Shown here: positions 62,196 through 64,000 of the stretch, piece after piece
Layout of the letters: each line of letters opens with the position of its first letter
Position numbering within the stretch: the stretch's first letter is position 1
DNA from: Nibrella viscosa
GTDB taxonomy: Bacteria > Bacteroidota > Bacteroidia > Cytophagales > Spirosomataceae
DNA: 64,000 nt
Assembly: GCF_039541875.1 (NCBI RefSeq)
Contig: NZ_BAABHB010000002.1
Location: 124,001-188,000 of the forward strand
Direction of reading: 5' to 3'
The notes under the pieces: generated by a model
The model's input: the letters and a program-made list of their open reading frames with translations, nothing else
Database searches by the model: none
Told to the model about the DNA's origin: nothing
Translations under genes and position numbers: made by a program

Positions 62196-64000
62196 ATGAG
62201 GAGATTTGTACTTCTATTTATGGGCGTATTGGCAGTGCTGGTGCAGACTGCCCTGGCTCAGGACCGCCGGGTGACAGGCAGGGTCACCAGCAGCGAAGAT
62301 GGGGGGGCTTTACCGGGCGTAAACATCCAGCTTAAAGGCACCAACCGCGGTACCCAAACGGATGCCAACGGTAATTACGCTATTAACCTGCCGGCCGCCG
62401 GCGGCACGCTGGTTTTTAGTTTTGTCGGACTAGCCCGGCAGGAGGTCGTTGTGGCAGGGCAATCCATCATCAACGTAGCCTTACGGTCAGATGCCTCTCA
62501 ACTGAGTGAAGTGGTTGTAACAGGCTATGGCCAGAACAACCGTCGTGAGTTTGCGGGCTCCGTGGCCAGCATTCCGCCGGTCCGGATTAAAGATCAGCCC
62601 ATTGCCTCGCTCGACCAGCTTCTGCAGGGTCAGGCTCCGGGTGTGCTGGTAATTGCCAATAGTGGCCAGCCAGGTTCGGCGGCTTCGATCCGGGTGCGGG
62701 GCTCGGGCTCGGTAAACGGCAGCAATACTCCGCTTTATATTGTGGATGGCATTCAGATTGAGGCTGCGGCTTTCCAGACGATCAACCCGCAGGATATCGA
62801 AACCATTTCGGTGCTGAAAGATGCCGAAGCAACGTCGATTTACGGGTCGCGCGGGGCCAATGGGGTAGTGGTTATCCAGACCCGGCGCGGAAAGGCCGGA
62901 AAAACCCGAATCAGCTACGATGGGCAGTATGGTCAGTCCTATTTTCCGCGAAGCCGCCTGGAGTTGATGAACAGCAACGAGAAAATCAATTATGAACTAC
63001 GCCGGGGCGGTACCGACCTGGAACGACTTTCGGCTGCCGACATCACCCAGCTGCGATCCATTGATACCGACTGGCAGAAAGAGATTTTCCAGATTGGCCG
63101 CACCCAGCAGCATCAGTTAAGCGCTACTGGCGGAAACGAGAGCGTGCTGTTCTACCTATCGGGTAACCTTTTCTCGCAAACCGGCACGGTCAAAGGAACC
63201 GACCTCAACCGCTACACCGGCCGCATCAACCTGGAGTCGAACAGCGGGCCGTTGCGGTTTGGCCTGAACTCAACAGTAGGTTATTCGATACAGAATTTCC
63301 AGACCGAAGCCAATACGGGTATTGCCTCACCGCTGAACGCCATTCGCTGGGCCAACCCGTACGAGAAACCGTATAACGCCGACGGGTCATACACGCAATT
63401 GCGTTCGGGCCAGCCTAACCCGGTGCGGGAACTGAACGAAACCAGCCGCCAGTTTAACGAACTGAAAACCGTAGCCGCAGCTTTTGCCGAGTACGATCTG
63501 CCTTTCCTGAAGGGTTTATCGCTGCGCACCAACTGGGGTGTCGACTACAGCAACCAGGAGCAGACCATCTACAACAGCCGCTTTGGGCAGGCCGGTACAG
63601 CCTCGGCCGTTAAGGGCCGGCAGGGCCGTCTGGCGCGGGATTTCTACAAATCTACCCGCTTCACTGGTACCACCTCCCTCAATTACAGCAACACCTTCGG
63701 CGATCATTCGGTCCGTGTTGGCCTGTACAGCGAACTGGTCCGGCTTAAATACGGTACCTTCGGGTTTACCGGTTACGGCCTGAGTGGGATTCTGCAAAAC
63801 GAAGCGGGTATCACCCAGAACAACGCCAACCAGATTCCCGATACGCGGGGCGATGGTATCAGCAACGCGCTGCTGTCTTATTTCACTACGGCTACGTATG
63901 GCTTTAAAAACCGGTACTTTATCAACCTGAACGCCCGGCGCGACGGTTCATCGCGGTTCGGTTCGGCCTACCGCTACGCCAACTTCGGTTCGGTCGGAGC
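62196..64000 (+). CDS. SusC/RagA TonB-linked outer-membrane transporter 4 (partial)
   Basis: The first 601 codons of a SusC gene that runs off the window. Leader MRRFVLLFMGVLAVLVQTAL..., CarboxypepD_reg-like domain with GVNIQLKGTNRGTQTDANGN, TonB-box region SEVVVTGYGQNNRREFAGS, plug (LYIVDGIQIEAA, NPQDIETISVLKDAEATSIY, GSRGANGVVVIQTR) and the first barrel strands up to RDGSSRFGSAYRYANFGSVG. No stop codon occurs in frame. It has its own -7 element, so it starts a new operon whose SusD gene presumably lies just beyond. Confidence 0.92.
   Translation, partial: MRRFVLLFMGVLAVLVQTALAQDRRVTGRVTSSEDGGALPGVNIQLKGTNRGTQTDANGNYAINLPAAGGTLVFSFVGLARQEVVVAGQSIINVALRSDASQLSEVVVTGYGQNNRREFAGSVASIPPVRIKDQPIASLDQLLQGQAPGVLVIANSGQPGSAASIRVRGSGSVNGSNTPLYIVDGIQIEAAAFQTINPQDIETISVLKDAEATSIYGSRGANGVVVIQTRRGKAGKTRISYDGQYGQSYFPRSRLELMNSNEKINYELRRGGTDLERLSAADITQLRSIDTDWQKEIFQIGRTQQHQLSATGGNESVLFYLSGNLFSQTGTVKGTDLNRYTGRINLESNSGPLRFGLNSTVGYSIQNFQTEANTGIASPLNAIRWANPYEKPYNADGSYTQLRSGQPNPVRELNETSRQFNELKTVAAAFAEYDLPFLKGLSLRTNWGVDYSNQEQTIYNSRFGQAGTASAVKGRQGRLARDFYKSTRFTGTTSLNYSNTFGDHSVRVGLYSELVRLKYGTFGFTGYGLSGILQNEAGITQNNANQIPDTRGDGISNALLSYFTTATYGFKNRYFINLNARRDGSSRFGSAYRYANFGSVG

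Overview
The window looks like a chromosomal segment of a Bacteroidota bacterium of the Spirosoma/Rudanella type (order Cytophagales). The evidence is three complete SusC/SusD outer-membrane nutrient-uptake pairs plus the start of a fourth SusC, an outer-membrane beta-barrel receptor with a CarboxypepD_reg-like domain, hybrid two-component proteins with AraC output, several secreted sulfatases, and perfect or near matches to the Bacteroidota promoter -7 consensus TAnnTTTG. Base composition is moderately GC-rich by eye. The species cannot be fixed from sequence alone. No rRNA, tRNA, CRISPR array or complete insertion sequence was recognised.

Region 1 (1-3500) is a gene graveyard. It holds the C-terminal end of a LacI-type repressor, the C-terminal end of a GH30-like glycosidase, a frameshifted ABC-type substrate-binding lipoprotein, the first ~42 codons of an amidohydrolase and an AraC regulator without its N-terminus, joined end to end. 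An intact heavy-metal-associated (HMA) periplasmic protein, a possible tiny lipoprotein and a repeat-bearing intergenic stretch follow.

Region 2 (3400-27900) is the most unusual part. An outer-membrane receptor gene is followed by six paralogous membrane histidine kinases (starts 6071, 9041, 12636, 14832, 18228, 20425). They share one nearly identical transmitter core but carry at least three kinds of sensor: multi-TM plus HAMP, a jelly-roll plus 7TM, and a two-component-type beta-propeller. They are followed by a stand-alone receiver and a REC-kinase-REC-AraC hybrid. DNA-level patchwork identity between the kinases indicates recent recombination. Three self-contained modules sit among them: UPF0175/DUF3368 toxin-antitoxin, AAA-DUF4143 ATPase, and an HNH endonuclease pair. 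Four promoters in this region carry the same arrangement of two TGGCCGAAA-like direct repeats exactly 21 bp apart, with a GARGTTT element at a fixed distance of 37 bp. They precede the receptor gene, two kinases and a secreted NTF2-like protein. I propose that this is a many-kinases-to-one-output signalling array whose AraC-type hybrid acts on those repeats.

Region 3 (28000-43400) is oxidative and polysaccharide metabolism: two periplasmic PQQ/cytochrome c dehydrogenases with opposite domain order, remnants of a GH88/105 hydrolase and of a sulfatase, and an intact sulfatase. Next is a minus-strand operon running SGNH hydrolase, sugar isomerase, sulfatase, BNR_4 propeller protein, opposite an exported mannonate dehydratase-like protein. 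A PAS-domain histidine kinase and a metallo-beta-lactamase-fold hydrolase close it. The mix suggests degradation of a sulfated, uronate-containing polysaccharide.

Region 4 (43550-64000) has a patatin-like phospholipase and then the SusC/SusD pairs. The first pair has an extra lipoprotein. A cytochrome/copper-monooxygenase-like protein with a convergent redoxin separates it from the second pair. The last SusC is cut by the window edge.
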